From an uncultured Christensenellaceae bacterium (GTDB taxonomy: Bacteria; Bacillota; Clostridia; Christensenellales; Pumilibacteraceae): a DNA stretch of 23,850 nt. Every line of letters begins with the position of its first letter. Position 1 is the first letter of the stretch. The notes under the pieces are model-generated. The model worked only from the letters and a program-made list of their open reading frames with translations. It was not told where the DNA came from and ran no database searches. Position numbers and translations under genes: made by a program. The stretch lies in NCBI GenBank assembly GCA_910587805.1, contig CAJUNM010000011.1:15412-39261 (forward strand), in the 5' to 3' direction. Below, in pieces: positions 15,401-21,603 of this stretch.

Positions 15401-16040
15401 TGAGGACTACTTTGCCGGTTTCGTCTTTCAAGTCCGATACGGTATTGATGTTTACGAACGAGCAGTTTTCGCCGAGCCCGTTGAGTTTTATCGTTGCGCC
15501 GGACGATTTGAAGTCGCCTGTCTTGACCCAAGCGGACACGCGGAAAAACGAATCGGGAGCAAAGGTCATTTCGGACGAGGTGTAAGCGTAAGCCGTTTGC
15601 GCGCCCGCCGAGGTGTTTATAAGCAAAGTTTTGGTGTCCGAACCGTTGTGCGCGGACGTGCCGAATATTGTACGGGGGATCTCGCTGCCCTTGTACTCGT
15701 CGTACTGATCGAGTTCGTACTTTTCGTTGCCTTTTTTATCGTCGTCGCCTTCGGTGTTGTAGACCGAAGCGGATAGATCGACGACGCCGCTGACTATCTT
15801 GCCTTCGCCGTTGCCTACATATCCGCCCGTCCAATTGGAGGGGGTGGCGGGATACGAGCCGGATGTTTCGGTAAAGTGCGCGTTGCTCAAGCCGAGACTC
15901 ACAGGCTCGAACTTGTCCGCACTGTCGGCTCGCGCCGAACCGAAACCTAACGACAGAGTGCACGTAATAAACGCCGCAAGCAGTGCGGCGATCAAGATCG
16001 CGGTTGTCAGCTTTTTCGATGTTTTTTCGATAAATTGCAT
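12444..16040 (-). CDS. large modular cell-surface protein with C-terminal membrane anchor and acidic cytoplasmic tail
   Basis: I recognise the architecture but not a named family. The 1198-residue protein begins with a Sec signal peptide (basic start, hydrophobic 11-33, cleavage likely after ARA at 38). Four related modules follow, at about 47-278, 325-543, 572-770 and 800-1010. Each ends in a pattern such as YYRFGVWVKG, then WKKYTIYVRTG, LSLGIGD and AYFDNV, as in jelly-roll carbohydrate-binding domains of the CBM4/9/22 type. Then come a charged helix (1012-1035), an Asp-Thr repeat (1045-1055), one membrane span (1064-1090), a basic stop-transfer stretch and about 100 cytoplasmic residues very rich in Glu/Asp/Thr/Ser. 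No catalytic domain is visible. AAGGTGA at 16044-16050 supports the start. Glycan binding or adhesion at the cell surface is inferred. Confidence 0.85.
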   Translation of the reverse strand: MQFIEKTSKKLTTAILIAALLAAFITCTLSLGFGSARADSADKFEPVSLGLSNAHFTETSGSYPATPSNWTGGYVGNGEGKIVSGVVDLSASVYNTEGDDDKKGNEKYELDQYDEYKGSEIPRTIFGTSAHNGSDTKTLLINTSAGAQTAYAYTSSEMTFAPDSFFRVSAWVKTGDFKSSGATIKLNGLGENCSFVNINTVSDLKDETGKVVLNADNDYGWKKYTIYVRTGAALSHNVTLSLGIGDAFTGGKEDNDTTVPSYASGYAFFDTVTAERISAEDYGFITQNFVRNGKANTYYDNIGRSMAIDLANVDYLTSADGNTVIGTFDSGLTGWTTNVRYNDSDDEGGDYGGAANAFIFGNEDVDVEKDDLGNVKNEYGMTQKAFAPYGKAEETVDVGNDSEYVPFVGATHNILALSTRSGNKFETSCIGVASPDVVIERYKYYRFGVWVKGDSVTGGNGISIGVKGQSNNTGNDNKLHQWYTNLDGDAADAAHYGWKEQVVYIRGSQLSDLTVHFELWLGSPTQKSSGIAYFDNVTFTELSYSEYSEMSGADGGNALTLDAISEDTGINNGNFMSVGDFDELEYPLPVAEWTMINAADSGAKGFSTNKVNTDNVVGGILPVDEATFDAIRDSGKLPGISNPGMFGDGPLYNALVLSSSTKTAVGYRSATFSAAAGSGYKINVDMAVNGVTDGYGASLVLKAGENVISTIENIKNTNNAFRTYTFYVDAPLSDQTLSVEIWLGLGDRKDNTLKLSNGNVYVKRVGLETWTVGDDTTIAQEYGKIAEDYFKAIASPSRLESLNYGIYSFGAPTFDYYDAYTYNMVDGFATPYQWNVSSSNNNVVSGVFDTDNMHDISIYDGFDKKDQSGKMLYIYNTMPNKTTYSYGNSISLAASTYYRLDVTVKVQLTKNADESDSAFEKRIGANIKLTGTKEAVFENIKDTSTVMMQPSGNNPGYTDTETFKTYTFYIASGTSGGSIGLDISLGGDSAFTQIQGKLIVSDVSLTSINNITFEDAKKALDEAKDEDDVKKYTQAVSLSETAADGDTDTDTDTDDSEKPANNDIAWWIIPTVVFSGCLLIAIIIIVAFRIADAVKRKKKKTYKTDYDRNDIIKKLDELSADNADTEEKAPAENLDDYDEPIEETADNVVSSETDNAESDVTETADGTETEIKTAETEEKPAPTENTSSDNSSETDLDD

Positions 16041-16290
16041 GGGTCACCTTTGTACTGTAATATGTGCTATAAATATATGCTTATACATTATAATATATAG
16101 CGGACGAAATTGCAAACGATTTTACGCATATTCGCTTTTTTTGAGAAAAATTTTTGCGAGCGTTCGGCGCAGCCGTCAAGAGTCGCAGCGGCTTTTATAT
16201 GATGCTGACGTCGGCTTTTTCAAAAGTTTTTTGCCGCCGGCGTCGTCGGGTACTCGGTTATTTTTTGCAAGTACGGGAAAAACTATTTAT
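16041..16290. other. divergent intergenic region, 250 bases
   Basis: The left part holds the promoter and ribosome binding site of the minus-strand surface protein. The right part (about 16130-16290) precedes the TauE/SafE pair. It contains T-rich runs and short GC-rich inverted arms (AGCCG at 16171 and CGGCT at 16189), but I found no convincing plus-strand -35/-10 pair and no coding frame. Confidence 0.5.
16087..16115 (-). promoter_or_regulatory. promoter of the large surface-protein gene
   Basis: Read on the minus strand, TTGCAA (16110-16115, 4 of 6 to consensus) and a perfect TATAAT (16087-16092) are 17 bases apart. The start codon lies 46 bases downstream, leaving room for a short leader with AAGGTGA. 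Surrounding bases are AT-rich. Confidence 0.7.
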
Positions 16291-16653
16291 GTGAAACAAG
16301 CTTTGAAAAACGCAATAACGCTCGGCGGCAGTCTCGCGGTGGGCGCGGTGTCCGGATTTTTCGGCGGCGGAGGCGGAATGTTGTGCGTGCCGCTGCTCGA
16401 ATATTCTGGTCTCGACGTAAAACGCGCGCACGCGACCGCGCTCGTGGTCATATTGCCGATATGTATAGTCAGTTCCGTCGTGTATATCATAGGCGGGTAT
16501 TTCGATCTCAAACAGGTTTCGTGCGCGTGTTTGGGCGTGTGTATAGGCGCGGCCATAGGCGCAAAACTTCTCGACAAAATAACAAGCTCCGCCGTGGCGA
16601 TCGTATTTGCGGCGCTCATGATCGCCGTCGGCGTGAAATCGATGATACCGTGA
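16291..16653 (+). CDS. TauE/SafE family permease, N-terminal-half protein
   Basis: This is a 120-residue membrane protein of the TauE/SafE (DUF81) family, whose full-size members (about 250 residues, 7-8 spans) export sulfite or other small organic acids and sulfur compounds. Here only one structural half is present, with the glycine-rich loop FFGGGGGMLCVPLL and about four membrane segments. The GTG at 16291 is the best start (KQALKNAI follows). It is preceded at a rather long distance by GGGA (16275-16278), so start confidence is moderate. A second half protein begins at its stop codon in another frame. The two probably assemble into one transporter. The transported substrate is unknown. Confidence 0.78.
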   Translation: MKQALKNAITLGGSLAVGAVSGFFGGGGGMLCVPLLEYSGLDVKRAHATALVVILPICIVSSVVYIIGGYFDLKQVSCACLGVCIGAAIGAKLLDKITSSAVAIVFAALMIAVGVKSMIP

Positions 16654-17081
16654 CAGCCGAGCACGTGATAATATTGGTGTCCGTCGTAGGCGGCATAATA
16701 GGCGGTATGGGTATGGGCGGCGGTACGCTTTTGATCCCGTTGCTCACTATGTGCGCGGTGGAACAGCACATGGCGCAAGCGATCAACCTTATGGCGTTCG
16801 TGCCTATGTCGGTAGTCGCGATACTCATACACAAAAAGAACGGGTATATTTGTTTTAAGCACGCCGCGCCTATAGCGTCGATCGCGCTTTTGTCCGCTGC
16901 GCTCGGCAGTTTTGCGGCGGGCGTTGCAAAAGGGTATGTGCTTCGCGCGTGTTTCGGCGCGTTTTTGACTGTTCTCGGTATAATTCAAATGATCTTGGCG
17001 ATTCGCCGAGCGGTAAAAAAGTATAAAGCGAAGAAAGCAGAGGAAAAAGAGCGAAAACAAAAAAAAGAGATTGCAAATTGA
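16650..17081 (+). CDS. TauE/SafE family permease, C-terminal-half protein
   Basis: This is a 143-residue membrane protein, the second half of a TauE/SafE-type permease. It repeats the family loop as GGMGMGGGTLLIPLL, then MAQAINLMAFVP and further membrane segments (about 4-20, 45-60, 70-90, 97-117). It ends in a charged Lys/Glu-rich tail. The GTG start overlaps the TGA of the first half (GTGA), and no strong Shine-Dalgarno is visible, so translation is probably coupled. The rnf promoter begins 21 bases after its stop. Either a two-gene transporter or a sequencing frameshift in one gene could explain the arrangement; the clean domain boundary and overlapping start favour two genes. Confidence 0.78.
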   Translation: MTAEHVIILVSVVGGIIGGMGMGGGTLLIPLLTMCAVEQHMAQAINLMAFVPMSVVAILIHKKNGYICFKHAAPIASIALLSAALGSFAAGVAKGYVLRACFGAFLTVLGIIQMILAIRRAVKKYKAKKAEEKERKQKKEIAN

Positions 17082-17101
17082 CACGTTTTTTCGGAAAATC
17101 G

Positions 17102-17130
17102 TTTACAAAATCGCAGAGTTATGTTATATT
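17102..17130 (+). promoter_or_regulatory. promoter of the rnf operon
   Basis: TTTACA (17102-17107, 5 of 6) and TATATT (17125-17130, 5 of 6) are 17 bases apart, with the extended -10 element TGT at 17122-17124. The rnfC start is 33 bases downstream of the -10 box, so the leader is short. The -10 box lies inside a perfect palindrome. Confidence 0.75.
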
Positions 17131-17139
17131 TAATATAAC
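17123..17139. promoter_or_regulatory. perfect 17-base palindrome over the rnf -10 box (candidate operator)
   Basis: GTTATATT (17123-17130) and AATATAAC (17132-17139) are exact inverted copies around one central T. The left arm contains the whole -10 box, and the right arm covers the likely transcription start. A repressor bound here would block RNA polymerase. The regulator is unknown; the sequence is not an exact match to the Rex or FNR consensus as I know them. Confidence 0.55.
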
Positions 17140-17162
17140 GACAACGATTTATTATAAACGAT

Positions 17163-18455
17163 ATGAAAAAATTTACTTTCAAAAAAGGAATACGCGTACC
17201 GCACAACAAGATCACGTGCGGCAGTCCGCTTACCGAATGTCCCGCGCCGTCAACGGTATACATCCCGCTTGCGCAGCATATAGGTAAGCCTGCGGTATGC
17301 TGCGTCTCTGTCGGGGATAAGGTAAAAGCCGGTACGATCGTCGGCAGAGCGGACGGGTTTGTTTCCGCAAACGTTTTCTCGTCGGTTTCGGGAACGGTAA
17401 AGGCTGTGGAACGCAGAAAAACGCCTAACGGCGCATGCGCGCACGTAGTGATAGAAAACGATTTTCGCTACGAGACCGAAAGCTTGCCCAAGCTCGCAAA
17501 CATAGATAAGGACGTATTGATCGAGCGCATAGCCGCGGCGGGGATCGTCGGCATGGGCGGCGCGGGCTTTCCTGCGAGCGTCAAGTATTCGCCTAAAAAG
17601 TCTGTCGACACGTTCATACTGAACGCCGCCGAATGCGAACCTTACATAACTTGCGATCACAGATTGCTTTTGGAACAGACCGAATGCGTGCTCAAGGGCG
17701 CGGCGTATCTTGCTGCCGCGCTCGGGCTTGATTCGTTCAAAATAGGCATAGAGGACAACAAACTCGACGCCGTAGAGCGCATAAATGCGATCGCAGCCGA
17801 AAAGGGCATGCGCGCGGAAGTGATATTGCTCGAGAGCCGTTATCCTCAAGGCGCGGAAAAGCAGTTGATCTATGCGGTCACGCGGCGTAAAGTGCCGCGC
17901 GGCGGACTTCCCGCCGACGTAGGCGTCGCGGTAGGCAACGTGCACACAGCGTACGCCGTATGCGACGCGGTCGTAAACGGCACGCCGCTCTACAGACGCG
18001 CCATGACGGTCGCCGGCGCAGTGGAACGCCCGTCGAATATCTGGGTGCGAACGGGCAGTAAGCTATCCGATTGTCTGGAATTTTGCGGCGGCGCGAAAGC
18101 CGATTGCGTAAAAACGCTTGCCGGCGGACCGATGATGGGTACTGCGCTCGATCATACCGATTATGCAGTCACCAAAACTACGGGCGCACTGCTGCTGCTC
18201 GATAAAAAGCATGTTGAAACATCGCAGCCGCAGCCGTGCATAAACTGCGGTAAGTGTGCCCGCGCTTGCCCGATGAACCTTATGCCCATGTATATCGACG
18301 CATACACTTTGGCGGAAAATTACGGCGAGGCAAAACGGTACGGCGCGCTCGATTGTATAGAATGCGGTTGTTGCGCGTTCACATGCCCCGCAAAGCGCAC
18401 GATCGTACAGTCAGTCAAGGTGGCAAAGCGCAAAATAAAGGAGCTGGGACTATGA
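17163..18455 (+). CDS. rnfC: Rnf complex subunit RnfC
   Basis: RnfC is the peripheral NADH/NAD+-interacting subunit of the ferredoxin:NAD+ oxidoreductase that pumps Na+ or H+ across the membrane. The 430 residues show the N-terminal PLAQHIGKPA region, the nucleotide/flavin motif GMGGAGFP (130-137), NAAECEPY (154-161), and two [4Fe-4S] motifs: Cys359/362/365/369 in CINCGKCARACP and Cys398/401/404/408 in CIECGCCAFTCP (with an extra Cys403). The ATG at 17163 begins MKKFTFKKGI, as expected for the family, but has no clear Shine-Dalgarno in its short AT-rich leader. It overlaps rnfD by ATGA. Secure. Confidence 0.97.
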   Translation: MKKFTFKKGIRVPHNKITCGSPLTECPAPSTVYIPLAQHIGKPAVCCVSVGDKVKAGTIVGRADGFVSANVFSSVSGTVKAVERRKTPNGACAHVVIENDFRYETESLPKLANIDKDVLIERIAAAGIVGMGGAGFPASVKYSPKKSVDTFILNAAECEPYITCDHRLLLEQTECVLKGAAYLAAALGLDSFKIGIEDNKLDAVERINAIAAEKGMRAEVILLESRYPQGAEKQLIYAVTRRKVPRGGLPADVGVAVGNVHTAYAVCDAVVNGTPLYRRAMTVAGAVERPSNIWVRTGSKLSDCLEFCGGAKADCVKTLAGGPMMGTALDHTDYAVTKTTGALLLLDKKHVETSQPQPCINCGKCARACPMNLMPMYIDAYTLAENYGEAKRYGALDCIECGCCAFTCPAKRTIVQSVKVAKRKIKELGL

Positions 18456-19582
18456 GACAAACCGTTTCGGCGTCGCCGCATATAACGTCGAATAACAGTA
18501 CGCGCAAGATAATGACGGACGTGTTGATCGCGCTTGTTCCGTGCATTGTGTGCGCGACGGTGTTTTACGGCTATCACGTTATAATAAATCTCGTAACGTG
18601 CTTGATATTCTGTTTCGTTACGGAGTTGCTGTATTCGCTTATAAAATCGAAAAACCGGAATAAGGACGGCGTGAAAAGTTCGAGCGTAAAAGATCTGTCG
18701 TTTGCCGTGACAGCCGTAATACTCGCGCTCAATCTGCCGTCCGTCATGACGGTTTCGGCGTGGAACATTACGGCGTACAACGCAAAAGGCGGCGTCGCGT
18801 TCTCGTTCGATACCGTAGTGCTGTGCGCGCTCGGATCGATAGTATCGATAGCGCTTGTTAAAATGCTGTTCGGCGGGATAGGTAAAAACTTCGCTAACCC
18901 CGCATGCACGGGTAGGATATTCTTGTTTATCGCGTTCGGCGGCGCGGGCGCGTTCGCCACGGTAAGCTCGCTGTTTGAAAGCGGCGCGACTACGGGCGCT
19001 ACGTGGCTCGGTACGCGCGATCTCGTGACGGGTAACGACCTGTTGAATATGTTTTTGGGCAATACGGGCACTGCGGCGGTCGGCGAAACGTGCGTAATCG
19101 CCGTGCTCGTCGGGTATGTGTATCTGTCCGCGCGCAAGGTGATAGACGCGCGCTATCCGCTTATCACAGTCGGCTCGGTGATGTTTTTCGCCATGCTGTT
19201 CGACGTTGTTCCGTCGGGACATAAAGGGACTGCGTTCTTTTACGATATGCTCGCGCACGCATTGAGCGGCGGCGTGATGTTCGGCGCGGTATTCATGGCG
19301 ACGGATTACTCCACAAGCCCGAATACGTTTGTCGGAAATGCGATCTTCTCGATAGGGGTGGGTCTTATCACGGCGCTTATTCGCGCGTTCGGCAGCTTTC
19401 CCGAAGGCTTTTCGTTCGCGCTGTTGATAATGAATTTGACAGTGCCGCTCATCGATAAATACATAGCGCCCAAACCGTTCGGATATGTAAAACCGATAAA
19501 AGAAAAGAAAGAGAAGAAGGAAAAAAAGCGCAAACAACCGATCGCCGAGACTGCGGCGGTAAAGGAGGCGGGCAATGAATAA
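18452..19582 (+). CDS. rnfD: Rnf complex subunit RnfD
   Basis: RnfD is the membrane subunit related to NqrB that carries a covalently bound FMN. The 376-residue protein has many membrane spans (starting at about 22-40), the family stretch NFANPACTGR (146-155) and a flavinylation-type region SGATTGATWLG at 177-187. Thr184 in TGAT or Thr180 in SGAT is the likely FMN site. The usual Asp three residues before the S/TGAT is absent in both. After the last span there is a cytoplasmic tail rich in Lys/Glu (348-376). The start at 18452 follows AAGGAG (18438-18443) and overlaps the rnfC stop; rnfG overlaps its end by eight bases. Confidence 0.95.
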   Translation: MRQTVSASPHITSNNSTRKIMTDVLIALVPCIVCATVFYGYHVIINLVTCLIFCFVTELLYSLIKSKNRNKDGVKSSSVKDLSFAVTAVILALNLPSVMTVSAWNITAYNAKGGVAFSFDTVVLCALGSIVSIALVKMLFGGIGKNFANPACTGRIFLFIAFGGAGAFATVSSLFESGATTGATWLGTRDLVTGNDLLNMFLGNTGTAAVGETCVIAVLVGYVYLSARKVIDARYPLITVGSVMFFAMLFDVVPSGHKGTAFFYDMLAHALSGGVMFGAVFMATDYSTSPNTFVGNAIFSIGVGLITALIRAFGSFPEGFSFALLIMNLTVPLIDKYIAPKPFGYVKPIKEKKEKKEKKRKQPIAETAAVKEAGNE

Positions 19583-20273
19583 GACCGTCGTAAACGCATT
19601 GAAAGCCGTCGCGGTACTCACCGTTATTTCGATAGTGTGCGTCGGTTTGCTCGCGGTGTGCAACATGTTTTTTCCCAAATACAAGCCTACGCTCGACGCG
19701 GCAACGCTGTCGATGATAAATTCGATCTGTCCTACGGGCGTGAATGACGCCGAGGCTGCCGAGGGCGGGCATATAATCATGCTCGACAGCGATGAGGTCG
19801 GCTCGATCGACGCGTTCAACAAGGCTAATAAAAAATCCAAAGCGAGCGTTTTGGCGGTATACGCCGAGCCGAAAGGCGACAATGCGGGCGCGCACATATT
19901 CGAGTGTTCGTCGGTCGGGCGCGACGGCGATATAGTGTTGCTCATCGCGTATAATCGCGGCGTTATAGTCGGCGCGTCCGTGAAAAAACAGGGCGAAAGC
20001 TATTACGACAAACTCCCGAAAGATCTTTTGGATAACGCGATCGGCACCGACGGCAGCTTGGATCTGTACGACATAGTCGGAAAAACGGGCGCAACTCTGT
20101 CGCTCAACGCGATTACTCGCGCGCTCAATATTTCCGCAACGTACGAAAAGGAGAACTCGCAGAAGATAGACGACGCGCTCGCAAAGCGCGCAGAGGCAGA
20201 AAAGGCAGAAAAGGCGGAAAAGGCGGAAAACGAAAAAGACGGCGAGGAGGCGGGAAAGGCGGAAAATGACTAA
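19575..20273 (+). CDS. rnfG: Rnf complex subunit RnfG
   Basis: RnfG carries covalent FMN on the outer face of the membrane and passes electrons within the Rnf complex. The 232 residues have one N-terminal membrane anchor (about 9-32), then the FMN-binding domain with TGAT (171-174; Thr174 the expected attachment point) followed by LSLNAITRAL. The acidic residue normally three before the motif is not there; Asp166 is five before it. The C-terminal 40 residues (about 193-232) are an unusual charged tail of repeated Ala-Glu-Lys, encoded by 9-base repeats. A near-perfect AAAGGAGG (19561-19568) precedes the ATG. rnfE overlaps its end. Confidence 0.94.
   Translation: MNKTVVNALKAVAVLTVISIVCVGLLAVCNMFFPKYKPTLDAATLSMINSICPTGVNDAEAAEGGHIIMLDSDEVGSIDAFNKANKKSKASVLAVYAEPKGDNAGAHIFECSSVGRDGDIVLLIAYNRGVIVGASVKKQGESYYDKLPKDLLDNAIGTDGSLDLYDIVGKTGATLSLNAITRALNISATYEKENSQKIDDALAKRAEAEKAEKAEKAENEKDGEEAGKAEND
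20198..20230 (+). repeat. 9-base tandem repeat inside rnfG
   Basis: Nearly identical 9-base units of the type GCAGAAAAG occur in tandem, changing to GCGGAAAAG, and encode Ala-Glu-Lys repeats at the C-terminus of RnfG. Such repeats can gain or lose units in frame, so tail length may vary between strains. Confidence 0.7.
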
Positions 20274-20868
20274 AGACGAATTCAAAAAGGTCGCGCTCGG
20301 CGGACTGACCAACAATCCCGTTTTTGTGCTTGTGCTCGGAATGTGTCCCACGATAGCCAAGTCGGATAACATAATGAACGCGCTTTCGCTCGGACTTTGC
20401 ACTGCGTTCGTTTTGATATTTTCAAATCTTATCATATCTCTGCTGCGCAAGATAATACCCGATAAAGTGCATTTGCCCGCATATATAATAATCATAGCGT
20501 CGCTCGTTACGCTCGTGCAAATGGTCGTATCGTCGTTTTTACCGTCGCTCAACGACAGTATCGGCGCGTTCATATCTCTGATAACGGTCAATTGTATTAT
20601 ATTGGGCAGAGCGGAAGCTTTTGCGGGCAAAAACAAAGTATTGCCGTCGATAATAGACGGTATAAGCATGGGGCTTGGGTTCGTGGTGTCTATAACGCTG
20701 CTCGGCGCTGTGAGACAAGGACTTACGTTGCTGTTCGGCAAAGGCTTTTTCGACGCGACAGCCGGTGGATTCGTTATCCTCGGATTGATGATGGCGGCGT
20801 TTAACGCGGTGTACTCGCTCGTAAAAGCAAAGACCGAAAAACGCAAGCTTTTGAACGGGAGGGCGTGA
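20266..20868 (+). CDS. rnfE: Rnf complex subunit RnfE
   Basis: RnfE is a six-span membrane subunit homologous to RnfA and NqrD. Together RnfA and RnfE form the central membrane core that holds an intramembrane iron-sulfur centre. The 200 residues show the two inverted half-motifs NNPVFVLVLGMCPTIA (16-31, Cys27) and ITVNCIILGRAEAFA (106-120, Cys110), whose cysteines are the expected cluster ligands. The ATG at 20266 lies inside the end of rnfG (8-base overlap) after an AAAGGCGG stretch. The stop overlaps the rnfA start by one base. Secure. Confidence 0.96.
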   Translation: MTKDEFKKVALGGLTNNPVFVLVLGMCPTIAKSDNIMNALSLGLCTAFVLIFSNLIISLLRKIIPDKVHLPAYIIIIASLVTLVQMVVSSFLPSLNDSIGAFISLITVNCIILGRAEAFAGKNKVLPSIIDGISMGLGFVVSITLLGAVRQGLTLLFGKGFFDATAGGFVILGLMMAAFNAVYSLVKAKTEKRKLLNGRA

Positions 20869-21458
20869 TGGAATACTTTATCGGCATAGTTTCGATACTT
20901 ATTTCGGGAATACTGACGAACAACATCGTGCTCAATCAAAGTTTGGGTATGTGCCCGTTTTTGGGAGTCAGTAAAAAAATGCAGTCGGCGGTAGGCATGG
21001 GGCTTGCCGTCACGTTCGTTATAGCGGTGGCGTCGTGCGTGTGTTGGCTGCTGTATACTTTCGTACTTGAACCGCTTTCTATCGCGTACCTGAGTACTAT
21101 CGTATTTATTTTGGTAATAGCGTCGCTCGTGCAGTTACTCGACATCGTGCTGAAAAAACTTTCGCCCATGCTGTACAGTTCGCTCGGCGTGTATCTCGCG
21201 TTGATAACGACCAATTGCGCGGTGCTCGGCACGGCAAACTCGGTCGTGTCTCAAGGTCTCGACTTTTTCCAAACGCTCGTAACGGGCATTGCCATAGGGT
21301 TAGGCTTTACCGTTGCGCTCATACTCATGGCGGGAATTCGCGAAAAACAGAGCTTGTACGAAATCCCCAAGCCGTTCCGCGGCTTTCCTATCGCGCTCGT
21401 AACGGCGGGAATAATGGCGATGGCATTCTACGGCTTTAACGGATTGTCGTTTACATAA
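20868..21458 (+). CDS. rnfA: Rnf complex subunit RnfA
   Basis: RnfA is the partner of RnfE in the membrane core of the Rnf complex. The 196-residue, six-span protein has TNNIVLNQSLGMCPFLGVS (17-35, Cys29) and ITTNCAVLGTAN (113-124, Cys117), the paired cysteine motifs for the shared iron-sulfur centre. The ATG at 20868 was chosen because GGGAGG (20857-20862) is five bases before it; a GTG at 20865 is also possible and adds one residue. The TGATG junction with rnfE implies coupled translation. Unlike the other rnf genes it is not tightly joined to its downstream neighbour. Confidence 0.96.
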   Translation: MEYFIGIVSILISGILTNNIVLNQSLGMCPFLGVSKKMQSAVGMGLAVTFVIAVASCVCWLLYTFVLEPLSIAYLSTIVFILVIASLVQLLDIVLKKLSPMLYSSLGVYLALITTNCAVLGTANSVVSQGLDFFQTLVTGIAIGLGFTVALILMAGIREKQSLYEIPKPFRGFPIALVTAGIMAMAFYGFNGLSFT

Positions 21459-21603
21459 GTTTTTTTCGACCCATTAAAAAACCGTCGTTTCATTTCGACC
21501 GAGGCAAGCCGATAGGCGAGCGTAGCGTAGAAATCACAACTTTATTATTGATTGAAAGCAAACAACCGGAAAAATTCTCATCAAAAAATAACCGAGGTAA
21601 AAA
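21459..21603. other. 145-base gap between rnfA and rnfB
   Basis: This is the only sizeable gap in the rnf operon. It holds a T-rich start, a dispersed-repeat-like sequence (21491-21536), an AT-rich stretch, and the rnfB ribosome binding site GAGG (21594-21597). I found no convincing promoter and no terminator hairpin with a T run. Confidence 0.5.
21491..21536. repeat. dispersed intergenic repeat-like element (imperfect palindrome)
   Basis: The element starts CATTTCGACCGAGGC and ends GCGTAGAAATCAC. Its outer arms TTTCGAC (21493-21499) and GTAGAAA (21527-21533) are inverted copies with one mismatch; an inner GGC-AA-GCC hairpin is at 21503-21510. The CATTTCGACCGA...AGAAATC pattern is like the short palindromic repeats scattered between genes in many gut bacteria. 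Only one copy is visible here, so calling it a repeat rests on remembered resemblance. Confidence 0.45.

Noticed and set aside
15799..16290. Extended start for the first TauE/SafE half
   Set aside because: It would read through the surface protein's promoter and its own antisense coding region; homology begins only after the GTG at 16291.
20190..20260. Short repeats considered as a CRISPR or other array
   Set aside because: The 9-base units have no spacers and encode an in-frame Ala-Glu-Lys tail of RnfG.
18320..20939. Long minus-strand open frames (541 and 496 codons) opposite rnfD, rnfG and rnfE
   Set aside because: They are low-quality Arg/Tyr-rich sequences antisense to well conserved Rnf genes, with no ribosome binding site or motif.
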